A DNA stretch of 64,000 nt. Origin: Clostridium lacusfryxellense. Its GTDB lineage: Bacteria; Bacillota; Clostridia; Clostridiales; Clostridiaceae. Positions 37,032-45,946 of the stretch are shown here, one piece after another (within the stretch, counting starts at the first letter, position 1; every line of letters begins with the position of its first letter). The position numbers and the translations under genes are program-made. The DNA lies in contig NZ_JAHLEB010000006.1 of the NCBI RefSeq assembly GCF_018861735.1, forward strand, positions 62,001 to 126,000, read 5' to 3'. Under the pieces are notes generated by a model. It worked only from the letters and a program-made list of their open reading frames with translations, made no database searches and was not told where the DNA came from.

Positions 37032-37072
37032 GCTACCTAGTTGCATAGTAATGCAACTAGGTAGCTTTTGTT
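37032..37072 (+). terminator. Strong intrinsic terminator
   Basis: GCTACCTAGTTGCAT-AGTA-ATGCAACTAGGTAGC followed by TTTTG; 15-base perfect arms, after the frameshifted small gene. Confidence 0.9.
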
Positions 37073-37139
37073 TAATATAAACTTATTTGGATATAATTCA
37101 AAAGGAATACTATATTAAATAAGAAAGGATGTAGTTCTT

Positions 37140-37271
37140 ATGATAAAATTTATAATTATAATACCCATTGTATATATTCTATTACTTAGCCTAATGAAAG
37201 CCGCAGGGAAGAATAGACCTATAATGCCTGATATTAAAGGTAATGAGGATAAAGTTAATGAAGAAAAGTAA
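37140..37271 (+). CDS. Small single-span membrane protein (43 residues)
   Basis: ATG with AAAGGATG upstream opens a 43-codon frame: a hydrophobic N-terminal helix (IIIIPIVYILLLSLMKAA) followed by a charged hydrophilic tail. It lies between strong terminators and is followed by a weak CCCAAA...TTTGGG hairpin, so it is probably a single-gene unit. No family recognised. Confidence 0.6.
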   Translation: MIKFIIIIPIVYILLLSLMKAAGKNRPIMPDIKGNEDKVNEEK

Positions 37272-37365
37272 CCCCCAAAATATTATTTACTTTGGGAGTC
37301 ACTTTAATGTTATACCATCTCTTATTTCAATTACTCTATATTTCTTTTCTGCTATTCATCAATAG

Positions 37366-38814
37366 CTATCTTACAAACTTCTGCTTAACTTTCCCAATAA
37401 CAAACATCATTACTTTCTCCTTCATCAATAAAAGTACTATAAAATAAACCATAGCACCAACTATTGCACTAACTGCAAACGAAATGATTAGATTATCAAT
37501 TGAACTGCAAATATAAATAACTATGGCACTCATCATAAATGCTGAAAAAACATAGCTAATCGAAGATTTATTTATAAATTTAATTTCTTTATAATCTAAT
37601 TTCTTTTTAGCTACATAGTATCTCATACTTACAGCGCTTATTTCCGCAATTACTTGAGTAATACCGGCCCCTAAAAAACCAATTTTAGGGATTAATATAC
37701 TGTTAAAAATCAAACTCAAAAAGCTCGTTATAATAGCACAATGTAACCCAATCTTTTCTTTTCCTGAAGCAATAAGAACCTGATTTTGTAGAAATGAAGA
37801 TAAAGGTGAAAATATTATCGTAAGTGATAAAACCTGCAATAGAAACGTTGCCTGCAAAAACTCCTTACCTCCAAGTATGTACATAATATTAGGTGCTAAG
37901 CATATACATGCAAATGAAATCGGTATAGTTATCCACGAAATAAAGTTAGGAACCTCGCTCAAAAGCTGCCTAAATTTCTTTTTATCATTTCTCAAGTAAT
38001 ATGAAGCACGTGGTAAAGTCACATTTGATATTGCCGTAGATACAGAAATAGCCATACCAACAACGGTTTTACTTCTATTCATAAAGGCCACTGATTTTGT
38101 ATTAACTAAAAACCCTAAAAGAGCTTGGTCTATATTTGTGTAAATGCTAACTACAAATGTATGCATAAAAAAAATGCTTAGAGTCTTAATATGCCTTAAA
38201 GGATTGATGTTTCTAAAATTGAGTTTCACAAATTTTCTACTATAAATATAATTTAAAATCCAACTTAAGCCGGTCGCTAATACACTGATTAGTCCATATA
38301 TAATATAGTGTTCCGCTTTATTAATAAATATAAAAATACATATTAAAGAAATTATCTTAAAAAAAGCACTTCTTATTGTAATATACCGATACTCTTCAAT
38401 ACCTTGATAAAACCAATCAATATCAAACATATTTAAAATGATGCTTAATGACATAATTACAAATAGCGATATTTCAGAACTAAATTGAGGAACATTAAAA
38501 ATAAAAACATAATAGACAACAGCAACAATCAATGACAATGCTCCATTAATTAAAACAATTTCTGAAAATAGTTTGTTAAGCTTCTCTTTATTATCACGTA
38601 CTTTCGCAACTTCCCGAACCCCATATGTACTTGTACCGAAAATAGCAAATAAAACAAACCAATTAACAATAACCGCCGCAAAATTAACTTTCCCCAAATT
38701 TGACGCACCCAATATTCTTGAAACATACGGCGCTGTTATTAGTGGAAATAATAAATTTAATCCTGTATATATAAAGTTGTATACTACATTTACTAATAAT
38801 GATTTCTGTTTCAT
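37366..38814 (-). CDS. Polysaccharide flippase (Wzx/MATE-like)
   Basis: A 482-residue integral membrane protein with about 14 segments. N-terminus NVVYNFIYTGLNLLFPLIT and APYVSRILG are classic for RfbX-type flippases, along with FDIDWFYQGIEEY. It moves undecaprenyl-linked repeat units across the membrane. AAAGGAA precedes the ATG. It is isolated from the other EPS genes by relic-rich DNA, and its own glycosyltransferases are not adjacent. Confidence 0.88.
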   Translation of the reverse strand: MKQKSLLVNVVYNFIYTGLNLLFPLITAPYVSRILGASNLGKVNFAAVIVNWFVLFAIFGTSTYGVREVAKVRDNKEKLNKLFSEIVLINGALSLIVAVVYYVFIFNVPQFSSEISLFVIMSLSIILNMFDIDWFYQGIEEYRYITIRSAFFKIISLICIFIFINKAEHYIIYGLISVLATGLSWILNYIYSRKFVKLNFRNINPLRHIKTLSIFFMHTFVVSIYTNIDQALLGFLVNTKSVAFMNRSKTVVGMAISVSTAISNVTLPRASYYLRNDKKKFRQLLSEVPNFISWITIPISFACICLAPNIMYILGGKEFLQATFLLQVLSLTIIFSPLSSFLQNQVLIASGKEKIGLHCAIITSFLSLIFNSILIPKIGFLGAGITQVIAEISAVSMRYYVAKKKLDYKEIKFINKSSISYVFSAFMMSAIVIYICSSIDNLIISFAVSAIVGAMVYFIVLLLMKEKVMMFVIGKVKQKFVR

Positions 38815-39208
38815 AAATTATTTCCTTTCAGTAACAAAGCTATAACTTAATTACTATAAACTTATCATTTGTATTTTAACATCCGAAATAAATTTCTAGC
38901 ATACACCAACATCTTTAGAGGTCACACCCTCCGGGTCGACTTGTCTATACGATAATCATTCACGTAAAGTTCACATTACCAGATTGTTTTATTATATCAT
39001 ATTGACTTTTTATTTACACTACTTTTTAGATATTAGAAAATGTCGTAATTTTTTTCTTCTATTCTTTTCCCATCTCGCAACTTTTCAAGTCTACTTATTC
39101 TCTTTTAAATCTGACTCAGATGTACCCTAAAAAATAACCACTCTCTTGATTCCCATTTTATCACTCCTACATTTAATTTTCTTTTAATTACTATTTAGTA
39201 ATTCTATA
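38815..39208. other. Relic-rich, gene-free stretch
   Basis: No gene. It contains a short GC-rich patch (38921-38948, CCTCCGGGTCGACTTG). At 39127-39155 it holds a decayed half-copy (AAAAAATAACCACTCTCTTG) of the terminator type found intact at 42102 and 39482. Confidence 0.45.
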
Positions 39209-39334
39209 TTATTGTAGCTTTTTCATATGCTGTACTTCAACGGTTTTAATTTGTGCTGCTGCATCTGCTCCACCAGATACGAAAAGTATTAAATGAACTT
39301 TATGTTTTCCTGTTATATTTATAATAGTATACAT
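39209..39334 (-). pseudogene. Fragment of a secreted protein C-terminus
   Basis: A 41-codon frame (MYTIINITGKHKVHLILFVS...) without ribosome binding site. The ITGKHKVHLILFVSGGA stretch resembles the end of carbohydrate-binding module 6-like domains (pattern TG.H.VYLVFSG), so it may be what is left of a secreted hydrolase. A palindrome ACGTTGATAAT...ATTATCAACGT (39338-39362) lies directly upstream. Confidence 0.35.
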
Positions 39335-39481
39335 TTACGTTGATAATATAATTATCAACGTTCCTACTTTTAAAAAACAAGTTTGATATTTTACGAACAC
39401 AATTTTGTTATTAATTTAAAAACATCTTCTTTTTAACACTTATTATTTTGTTAAAAAGCTATACATCTTATAATAAATATC

Positions 39482-39518
39482 AAAAATAGCCATCCTCTTG
39501 ATTAGAATGGCTATTTTT
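39482..39518 (-). terminator. Terminator overlapping the end of the small membrane protein gene
   Basis: AAAAATAGCCATCCTCT...AGAATGGCTATTTTT. Minus-strand hairpin with T-tracts on both sides, overlapping the stop at 39511. Related in sequence to the terminator at 42102. Confidence 0.75.
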
Positions 39519-39906
39519 GAACTGTTTTTATCCCATAAACTTTTATAATATTTTTATAAGATGATATTAAAGGTAAGTTAAAGCCATATGTTATAATTTC
39601 ATATTTTCTATTAACTGTGAGTCCCCAGTACACATCCTCAGAATTAATTTTAAATTCTAATAAACTATTAGTATTTTTAAATACTTTTAAACTACCGTCC
39701 TCCATTTGTGTATAAATTAAATATGTTTCGGTATTATCACGTCTTACTATTCGTTTATTTGCAATGGTTACTACATAAGTACTTCTAACAAAATGAGGAA
39801 ATAACATAATTAGACCTAGTATTATAATAATGCTTATTATTACTTTTACTATAATAAATTTCAGGAAATTAGTTTTTCTAAATTTATAAGGAATATTTTT
39901 TATCAT
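39511..39906 (-). CDS. Membrane-anchored protein, DUF1523-like
   Basis: A 131-residue protein with a basic N-terminus, one membrane helix (about 17-38) and an extracytoplasmic domain. The pattern YVVTIANKRIVRR...YLIYTQMEDGSLKVFKNTNS...SEDVYWGL resembles DUF1523-type proteins, whose role is unknown. A decayed second copy of its C-terminus lies at 52564-52612, next to another copy of the hairpin found upstream of this gene. Confidence 0.6.
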   Translation of the reverse strand: MIKNIPYKFRKTNFLKFIIVKVIISIIIILGLIMLFPHFVRSTYVVTIANKRIVRRDNTETYLIYTQMEDGSLKVFKNTNSLLEFKINSEDVYWGLTVNRKYEIITYGFNLPLISSYKNIIKVYGIKTVQK

Positions 39907-39947
39907 AAAATCTCCTTAATTTTCTATATTTGTTAACTATTAAAAAA

Positions 39948-39991
39948 AAGGCAAGAGACATATTATACATGTATAATATGTTTCTTGCCTT
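39948..39991. repeat. Palindromic repeat, copy A (44 bp)
   Basis: Arms of 22 bases without spacer (AAGGCAAGAGACATATTATA...), with one G-T mismatch. It is homologous to the 66-bp perfect palindrome at 52617-52682. It lies just upstream of the DUF1523-like gene. Confidence 0.75.
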
Positions 39992-40013
39992 GCTTATGTT
40001 CCGCTATTTAATA

Positions 40014-40077
40014 ATCTTTTTCATAAATATATTTTATGTCCAGGTCCGAACATTTCATTTTCAGTCATCATTTTTTT
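40014..40077 (-). pseudogene. Relic of a priming sugar transferase gene
   Basis: CATAAATATATTTTATGTC matches the gene at 52797 and CATTTCATTTTCAGTCATCA matches the same gene at 53086. About 260 bases between them are missing, joined at an AGGTCC/AGATCC short homology. The order hairpin-then-transferase is as at 52617-53385. Confidence 0.65.
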
Positions 40078-40330
40078 CTGTTTGCTAAAAGTTTACATCC
40101 CCCGGGCGGCTTTGTGAGGAGCGCAGTGACGAGCTTGCTTATATCAATACCCATTGATGAATAGTGGACTTAGCTTGTACTATGTTATACTATTATACTA
40201 ACTTAATAGGAGGTGGCCATTCGCTTGTTATAGAGAGCCTAAAAAATTACTGAATGTAAGATGAACCAAAATACATAGATTATTATAATTTAGTAGCATG
40301 AATATTACTTATGATGGGAAGGTAAAAAAC
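40078..40330. other. Leader region of the LCP gene with GC-rich patch
   Basis: Holds a GC-rich patch (40099-40135, CCCCCGGGCGGCTTTG) and a strong AGGAGGTGG (40208-40216) not followed by an open frame, probably the remains of a lost gene start. TATACT-type boxes at 40180-40200 could be the LCP promoter. Confidence 0.4.
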
Positions 40331-41320
40331 ATGAACAGTAAGAAAAAAATGAAACCTTGGAAGAAATTTATTTTAAGTTTGTTTTCTATAATTGTATTGG
40401 TTGCTGGGACTGCATTTGGTTCCACACTTTATCAACTTAGCAAAATAGAAACTAAAACAATATCGAAAACAGATAGTGATTTAGGTGTTAATCCTAAAAA
40501 AATTCAAGAAAAAAAAGAGGAAATCAAAGTAACAAACATTGCTTTATTCGGTGTAGATAGAAGAAATAAGAATGAACCAGCTAGGTCGGATTCTATAATG
40601 ATACTTTCTATAGATGAGAAGAACAAAAAAATTAAAATTTCCTCTATTATGAGAGACACATATGTAAAAGTAAAAGGTCATGGTGAAACAAAGATTAACC
40701 ATGCATACGCTTATGGTGGTCCAGAGCTTGCAATAAGAACTCTTAATGAGAATTTTGATTTAAACATTAGAGATTATGCGACTGTTGATTTTTTCAATCT
40801 TGAGAAAATCATAGATGCTATTGGTGGAGTAACTGTAGATGTTAAAGGGAATGAAGTTAGTTTAATAAACAGCTATATGAGTGAAACTGCTACTATTGAG
40901 AATAAATCAATATCGAGAATTTCAAATTCGGGATCACAGACTTTAAACGGAATGCAGTCTGTTGCATATACGCGAATACGTTATACTGATGGTGGTGATT
41001 TTGTGAGAACTGAAAGGCAAAGAACTATATTGTCTGGTATTTTCGCAAATATTCAGTCGCTAGGGGCAACGAAGTTTCCATCTGTTGTTTCTAAACTTTT
41101 ACCTTTGACTGAGACAAGCATGAATAGTCTAGATATAATAAAACTTGGCTCAAAAATGTTTTCTTCAAATATTAAGACCTTGGATCAAGAAAGATTTCCA
41201 AGGGAAGACTACTCTCATGATGAAACGATAGATGGAGTATGGTATTTAGTAGCTGATATGAAAACTACTGTAGATCAGCTTCATAATTATATTTATGAAG
41301 ACATAAAGCCAAAGAAATAA
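40331..41320 (+). CDS. LytR-CpsA-Psr family glycopolymer ligase
   Basis: A roughly 329-residue membrane-anchored protein. One N-terminal helix (about 10-32), then the LCP domain: NIALFGVDRRN, ARSDSIMILSID, SSIMRDTYV with the catalytic Arg/Asp, INHAYAYGGPELAIRTLN, and YTRIRYTDGGDFVRTERQR. LCP enzymes transfer lipid-linked polymers onto peptidoglycan, so this one may anchor the EPS as capsule. The ATG at 40331 has GGGAAGG 8 bases upstream; the ATG at 40298 lacks a site. It is on the plus strand, opposite to the EPS genes. Confidence 0.92.
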   Translation: MNSKKKMKPWKKFILSLFSIIVLVAGTAFGSTLYQLSKIETKTISKTDSDLGVNPKKIQEKKEEIKVTNIALFGVDRRNKNEPARSDSIMILSIDEKNKKIKISSIMRDTYVKVKGHGETKINHAYAYGGPELAIRTLNENFDLNIRDYATVDFFNLEKIIDAIGGVTVDVKGNEVSLINSYMSETATIENKSISRISNSGSQTLNGMQSVAYTRIRYTDGGDFVRTERQRTILSGIFANIQSLGATKFPSVVSKLLPLTETSMNSLDIIKLGSKMFSSNIKTLDQERFPREDYSHDETIDGVWYLVADMKTTVDQLHNYIYEDIKPKK

Positions 41321-41364
41321 GACACAGTATATTCATAGAATTTACTCAAACAATTACAAGTCTT

Positions 41365-41608
41365 GGGCCTGTAAATAATTTTGTGTAAACAGAATAAAAT
41401 ATACTCTTTCTTGGCAATAATTGAGATAAGTGATTATCAAAGATTGTAAGGAGGAGTATTTTTATGTCAAACATTTCAAAAGAAATTTTAAGAGATTATA
41501 TCAACGAGCAGAAGTTCACAAGCCCAGATGAGGTTTTATGAGCTATGAAGGGTATGTTTAGAGACGTTCTTCAGGAAACACTAGAGGCAGAAATTGATTC
41601 GCAACTTG
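41365..41608 (+). mobile_element. Truncated IS256-family insertion sequence
   Basis: The left end starts near GGCCTGTAAATAATTTTGTG, the typical IS256 terminal repeat. GGAGG and an ATG at 41464 then open the transposase N-terminus ([37 protein letters not shown]), interrupted by a TGA at about 41539. After codon 49 the sequence jumps into an inverted gmd fragment, so some 350 codons and the right end are missing. Confidence 0.8.
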
Positions 41609-41829
41609 GTTTTTTCACTTTGTGGAGCGGTTCCTGAAATTCCACCGAAAAGCTCTGATGTTGATGCTTGATAAAATTTGCAGTTTATTCCACTTTCTTT
41701 TATTGCATCTAACATCCTAAGAGTTCCCATACCATCTGTATCTGCAGTATATTCAGGAACATCAAAATATACCTGAACATGGCTCTGCGCACCTAGATTA
41801 TATATTTCATCTGGTTTTATTTTTTCTAA
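41609..41829 (-). pseudogene. Internal fragment of a second gmd gene
   Basis: About 80 percent identical by eye to 10695-10917 inside gmd, with the frame intact: [53 protein letters not shown]. Both ends are lost, one fused to the IS256 fragment at a GGTTTTTT homology, the other to a SARP-type promoter remnant at 41838. Confidence 0.85.
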
Positions 41830-41837
41830 CTTAACTC

Positions 41838-41855
41838 AGTCATTGCTCAGTCACA
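41838..41855 (-). promoter_or_regulatory. Decayed copy of the SARP-type direct-repeat operator
   Basis: On the minus strand TGTGACT-GAGC-AATGACT, 11-bp period, in the same flanking context (GAGTTAAGTT, and a TTTAAAAAGTTAT hairpin remnant upstream) as 54091-54108. The -10 region is deleted. Confidence 0.55.
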
Positions 41856-41953
41856 ATTGATGCAAAACATAGAAAAGAATAACTTTTTAAATTATACTCC
41901 ACAATCTTCCAAAACAATGTTGGTCTAAACCTTAATTTTTGAACATACTATTG

Positions 41954-42094
41954 TTAACATATTTCACTTTTTCTTGAATCGAGGTCTCTTTTGGGTAGAA
42001 AGATACTATTTGAAATAAATCCTATTCCATCCTCAGTTTTGCTATAATGGGTTTCAATCATATTAACCCAATTCTTATTTTTAAATTTCGTCAC
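41954..42094 (-). pseudogene. Unrecognised short coding fragment
   Basis: A 46-codon frame from a GTG at 42094 (MTKFKNKNWVNMIETHYSKT..., ISNSIFLPKRDLDSRKSE). No ribosome binding site and no family recognised; the composition looks coding. Probably a gene remnant. Confidence 0.25.
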
Positions 42095-42101
42095 AAAGAC
42101 T

Positions 42102-42137
42102 AAAAAAATAACCATTCTCTTGATGAGAATGGTGTTT
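42102..42137 (-). terminator. Terminator of the Wzz/BY-kinase operon
   Basis: Minus-strand ACCATTCTC...GAGAATGGT followed by TATTTTTTT, directly after the kinase stop at 42141. Confidence 0.85.
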
Positions 42138-42140
42138 TAT

Positions 42141-42884
42141 TTAACCATGTAATTTTACTTTATTAGATTTCTTACTCTCCGCTAAATTCCTTTTGAAGTT
42201 CTTTTTATTATTAAAATAACTATAGTCACTGTAATGCCTTTTAAACTCTCTTTTATCCACTCTATTTAAAACAGTTCCAAGCACTCTGATTTTAAAATTG
42301 AGTAACTGAGTTCTTACCTCCCGTAATGTTTGTATTTGTACATTTCCTGATTTTATCATTAGTATAGAACCATCTGTCTGCGCCGCTATTGTAATTCCAT
42401 CAATTGCACTTCCAAGTGGAGGTGTATCAATTATTACAAAGTCGAACCTTTTTCTAACAACATTCAACAATTCAGTTAACTTTATTGAAGTTAACTGTTC
42501 GGAGGGATTTGGATACTTTGTTCCTGCTGAAATACAATATAGATTTTCAATTGTAGATTTATATATTATATCCTCAGTTGAAACATTTTCTGTAAGATAA
42601 TCGGTTAGTCCTATATCATTATTATTATTATGAAAATGGCTTACAGAAACTGGGTTTCTTAAATTCGCATCTATTAATAGTACCTTTAGGTTAATTCTTG
42701 CGAGAGAAATTGATAAATTTATTGCCATTGTTGTTTTACCTTCCCTAGGTTTGCAACTTAAAACTGTTATGGTCTTTATATCTTCTTCCTTATTATAGGC
42801 CCTTACGTTCTCTCTCAATGCATTATATGCCTCTTTTACAGGCATATTAAGTAGATCATAATCCTTAATTCCTTTTGATTTCAT
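42141..42884 (-). CDS. Tyrosine-protein kinase of the CpsD/CapB type (BY-kinase)
   Basis: A 247-residue ATPase: Walker A SCKPREGKTTMA, Walker A' VLLIDANLRNP, Walker B VIIDTPPLG. The C-terminal tail has a tyrosine cluster (HYSDYSYF) suited to autophosphorylation, though shorter than usual. It works with the membrane protein encoded just upstream (42902) to control chain length and export of EPS. The ATG has GGGGGTAG upstream. It ends EPS operon 2. Confidence 0.9.
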   Translation of the reverse strand: MKSKGIKDYDLLNMPVKEAYNALRENVRAYNKEEDIKTITVLSCKPREGKTTMAINLSISLARINLKVLLIDANLRNPVSVSHFHNNNNDIGLTDYLTENVSTEDIIYKSTIENLYCISAGTKYPNPSEQLTSIKLTELLNVVRKRFDFVIIDTPPLGSAIDGITIAAQTDGSILMIKSGNVQIQTLREVRTQLLNFKIRVLGTVLNRVDKREFKRHYSDYSYFNNKKNFKRNLAESKKSNKVKLHG

Positions 42885-42901
42885 ATAGTTTTCTCTACCC
42901 C

Positions 42902-43579
42902 CTATTTTAAATTTTCATCCGGGATTACCCCAATAACTTTAAATTTGAGATATTTCTCAATATCCTCTGTAATTTTTATTCTCGTATCAAAAAATTCTTT
43001 AATAAATATACTACCTATAGCTACGCAAGTACTTAATAGAAAAGATAGTATTATATTAAGCAGACTTTTGGAATTAACAGAAGCTGTAGGAATATAAGGT
43101 TTATCAATTATTGTTACACTTATATTCTTTATACTTGAGATCTGCGAAACATTTGTAACAAATAGATTCGATAGTTTATCAGCTATATCTTTAGCTCTTG
43201 TAGGATCCTTAGCGCTAACTAGTAGTTTTATTAGATTAGTATCCGTTACCTGAGAAACTGAAATATTTTTTGATAATTCGTTTATTTCACTATCTTTTAA
43301 TTTCAAGGATTCACCTACTGAACTCATCATCATCCTGCTTGTAAGTAAGGCACTGTAATCCTTAATAAGTTGTTTTATTAACAGAATATCATTGTATTGT
43401 AATGGTTCGGCATTTTTTGTATCAACAACTTTCATAACATAGATAGTTGCACTTGCCTGATAAACAGGTGTAGTTAAATATAAATTTACATAGGCCGTAA
43501 TGGCTGTGCAAATGAATGCCAAAATTAAGACCATAACTAAATTTTTCAAAACGATATCTAAATATTTCTTCGCTCCCAT
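42902..43579 (-). CDS. Wzz/CpsC-type chain-length and kinase-modulator protein
   Basis: A 225-residue protein with two membrane helices (about 15-35 and 170-192) flanking an extracytoplasmic domain, the usual form in Firmicutes where the kinase is a separate protein. YQASATIYVM and ISVSQVTDTNLIKLLVSAKDP are typical Wzz-family stretches. The proline-rich motif near the second helix is weak. It lies 17 bases upstream of the BY-kinase gene, its expected partner. Confidence 0.88.
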   Translation of the reverse strand: MGAKKYLDIVLKNLVMVLILAFICTAITAYVNLYLTTPVYQASATIYVMKVVDTKNAEPLQYNDILLIKQLIKDYSALLTSRMMMSSVGESLKLKDSEINELSKNISVSQVTDTNLIKLLVSAKDPTRAKDIADKLSNLFVTNVSQISSIKNISVTIIDKPYIPTASVNSKSLLNIILSFLLSTCVAIGSIFIKEFFDTRIKITEDIEKYLKFKVIGVIPDENLK

Positions 43580-43644
43580 AAAAAGTATCCTTTCTAAAAG
43601 TATTTCATTTCCTTAAAATGTTTGTTAATAATTATATTAACAAT

Positions 43645-44622
43645 TTATACCATTTTCTCATATTTTATATGAGATTCCTGTATTGGTTTCTTAAAAAAGA
43701 AAAATATCCCTGTAATAAAAACAATACTATCTAAAAATTTACCTACCAAAATTCCCAAATAATTATTTGAAGATGTTTTAATTTGTTTAACTAATATAGC
43801 TATAGGATAGATCAAAATGAAGCCTATATTAACTAAAAAGCTGAGCCCTACTGTTATCAGTAATAGTAAAGTAAACTTTTCTCGGTCTATAAACTCTCTA
43901 TAAAAATATTTATTAAGAAAATGTTCTCTTAATAATAAACCTGAATATAGTAAATCCCCCTTCATAAGCCTTTTAAATACGTTAGACATTTTATTAAATT
44001 CAAAGGTTTTATGTAATGCTATTGTTACTGGTATTCTTAATAAAAACACACCATGTTCTGATAATCTCAATGCAAAATCAATATCTTCATTTATACGCAT
44101 ATAATTCCTGAATCCTTGAACTTTATCGAATAATTCTCTTTTAATCAGAAAAACACCACCTACGGAACTTTGGTATACTTTTTTGTTTACATTGTACCTA
44201 CTTTTACGTTCCCCTGTTTTTATCCAATGCTGATCATATAAATGTTCCCTCAGATCTCCTGAAACAAAATCATACTTCAAGCCCTCAGATTCACTGTATA
44301 CCTTAGGCAAAAATGCTGCTTCTATTTCCATATCTCCATCAATAAAAAATAAAACATCTCCGCTAGACTTACTTGCACCTATGTTTCTCCCAATAGCCGC
44401 ATTCATATAAACATAAAGCCTATAAATAGAGACTTTGTCTTTAAAGTTATCTTTTATTACTTCAATTGATCTATCGCTAGACATAGAATCAACATAAATT
44501 ATTTCATAGCTTTTAATCTTAAGATTAGAAGTAGTACTTAAAATACTCTGAATGCAACTTACGATAGTTCTCTCTTGATTTTTTCCAATAACAATAAATG
44601 ATATTTTATGTTTTTGCAACAC
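43645..44622 (-). CDS. GT2 family glycosyltransferase with C-terminal membrane segments
   Basis: A 325-residue GT-A enzyme: ISFIVIGKNQERTI, YVDSMSSDRSIEVI, FFIDGDMEIEA (DxD) and NEDIDFALRL. Two hydrophobic segments near residues 250-300 should hold it at the membrane. It starts with GTG behind AGGAGGT, and its first 17 bases overlap the end of the Wzy gene, so translation is probably coupled. Confidence 0.85.
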   Translation of the reverse strand: MLQKHKISFIVIGKNQERTIVSCIQSILSTTSNLKIKSYEIIYVDSMSSDRSIEVIKDNFKDKVSIYRLYVYMNAAIGRNIGASKSSGDVLFFIDGDMEIEAAFLPKVYSESEGLKYDFVSGDLREHLYDQHWIKTGERKSRYNVNKKVYQSSVGGVFLIKRELFDKVQGFRNYMRINEDIDFALRLSEHGVFLLRIPVTIALHKTFEFNKMSNVFKRLMKGDLLYSGLLLREHFLNKYFYREFIDREKFTLLLLITVGLSFLVNIGFILIYPIAILVKQIKTSSNNYLGILVGKFLDSIVFITGIFFFFKKPIQESHIKYEKMV

Positions 44623-45934
44623 TCTCTGTACCTCCTATCCAAATTAAATCTCTTATACTAATATCCATATCTTTAAACTCACAATCACTAGATGTACAAA
44701 CAATAGAATATATAATCCAATAAATAGTATTTTGCATTGTAATGCTACTTTCAGTTATGTTGAAAAAGACAATAAACATTAAACATATTAATGGAAACAT
44801 AACTATATAATTGTTATAAAATCTTTGAATTATAAGCATTTGTACTAGATTTGTTATTAGTGATATTATAAATATAAATAAACCTATACATCCAAGTTCC
44901 AACGTGAGATTTAAATATCCGTTGTGAGCACTTGGTACATTCAAACCCATAGTATTACAAATAAACTCAGAAGGGCCTTTAAATCCCTGCCAAAATGCGC
45001 CATACCCATACCCAAACAATGGTTTCATTTTTATGGCTTGAATTACAATCTCCCATATTGATGTTCTTCCGGACAAAGTCATATTCTTCCCCATATCTAC
45101 AATCAAATCTTGAATATTATTAAAGTATAAATAAAACATATATCCTGAAATAGGTATTAAAGTCATAGAAATTCCTATAACAAGTTTTAAACTCCTTCTT
45201 ATAATTAAACACACCGGAATTACACTTAAAATAATAGGTATTAATACTAATGATGTTTTAGATTCGGATTTTAAAACAAGGAATACAGATAATAAAGTAA
45301 AAATTGAATATATACAAACTCTAAATTTACTAGTCTTCAATGAATCTAAGATTGAAATTACCCATACAGTAGTAGAAAAAACCATGAACTGACCAAGAGA
45401 GTTTTTATGTGTATATATTCCTTTCCATACACCATCAAATATACCGTCATAATGCCTTCCATACAAAGGAAAGAAAATAGAGAAAATAAGACACAGAAAA
45501 ATACTTAATCCAAACGTCCATCTTAGCATATCAAGAATACCTTCTAATCCATACGCAGCATATAAATAGGTGCCAATTAGTTGAGTGAAAAGTAAAGCAA
45601 TGCATCTCCGAAAGGTCATTGCGGGTGATGCAGACCAAATTATAGACAAGAATGCAAATATTATAAGTAACCCAATCCACTTATTTCCAAAAATTTTATT
45701 CTTGACTCTTTCCCATTTTAATATAATCAAGATAACCGTTATCAAATATATACAGATCCAGATCATTTGCATAAAAATATCACCATTTACTGTATCGTAT
45801 TCTACTCCTCCTTGGCTTCTTATTGCAGGTATAATAGCATTTGTACTCATAAGAAATATTGTTATTATATACATTTTTTCGAATAAGTTAATTTTTACAC
45901 CACAATCTTTATTTTTTATTTCTATGTTGTTCAT
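44606..45934 (-). CDS. O-antigen ligase/polymerase (Wzy/WaaL-like)
   Basis: A 442-residue membrane protein with about 11-12 hydrophobic segments. The conserved region SAPAMTFRRCIALLF and the loop GYGYGAFWQGF...SAHNGYLNLTLELG match the PF04932 family of ligases and polymerases. The Arg/His-containing external loop is the catalytic part in this family. It is flanked by the flippase and a GT2 gene, as expected for the EPS polymerase. GGAAGGGG before the ATG. Confidence 0.88.
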   Translation of the reverse strand: MNNIEIKNKDCGVKINLFEKMYIITIFLMSTNAIIPAIRSQGGVEYDTVNGDIFMQMIWICIYLITVILIILKWERVKNKIFGNKWIGLLIIFAFLSIIWSASPAMTFRRCIALLFTQLIGTYLYAAYGLEGILDMLRWTFGLSIFLCLIFSIFFPLYGRHYDGIFDGVWKGIYTHKNSLGQFMVFSTTVWVISILDSLKTSKFRVCIYSIFTLLSVFLVLKSESKTSLVLIPIILSVIPVCLIIRRSLKLVIGISMTLIPISGYMFYLYFNNIQDLIVDMGKNMTLSGRTSIWEIVIQAIKMKPLFGYGYGAFWQGFKGPSEFICNTMGLNVPSAHNGYLNLTLELGCIGLFIFIISLITNLVQMLIIQRFYNNYIVMFPLICLMFIVFFNITESSITMQNTIYWIIYSIVCTSSDCEFKDMDISIRDLIWIGGTESVAKT

Positions 45935-45946
45935 AGATGCCCCTTC

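Noticed and set aside
40208-40230. Strong AGGAGGTGG that might start a small gene
   Set aside because: The following TTG frame ends after two codons, so no protein can be supported.
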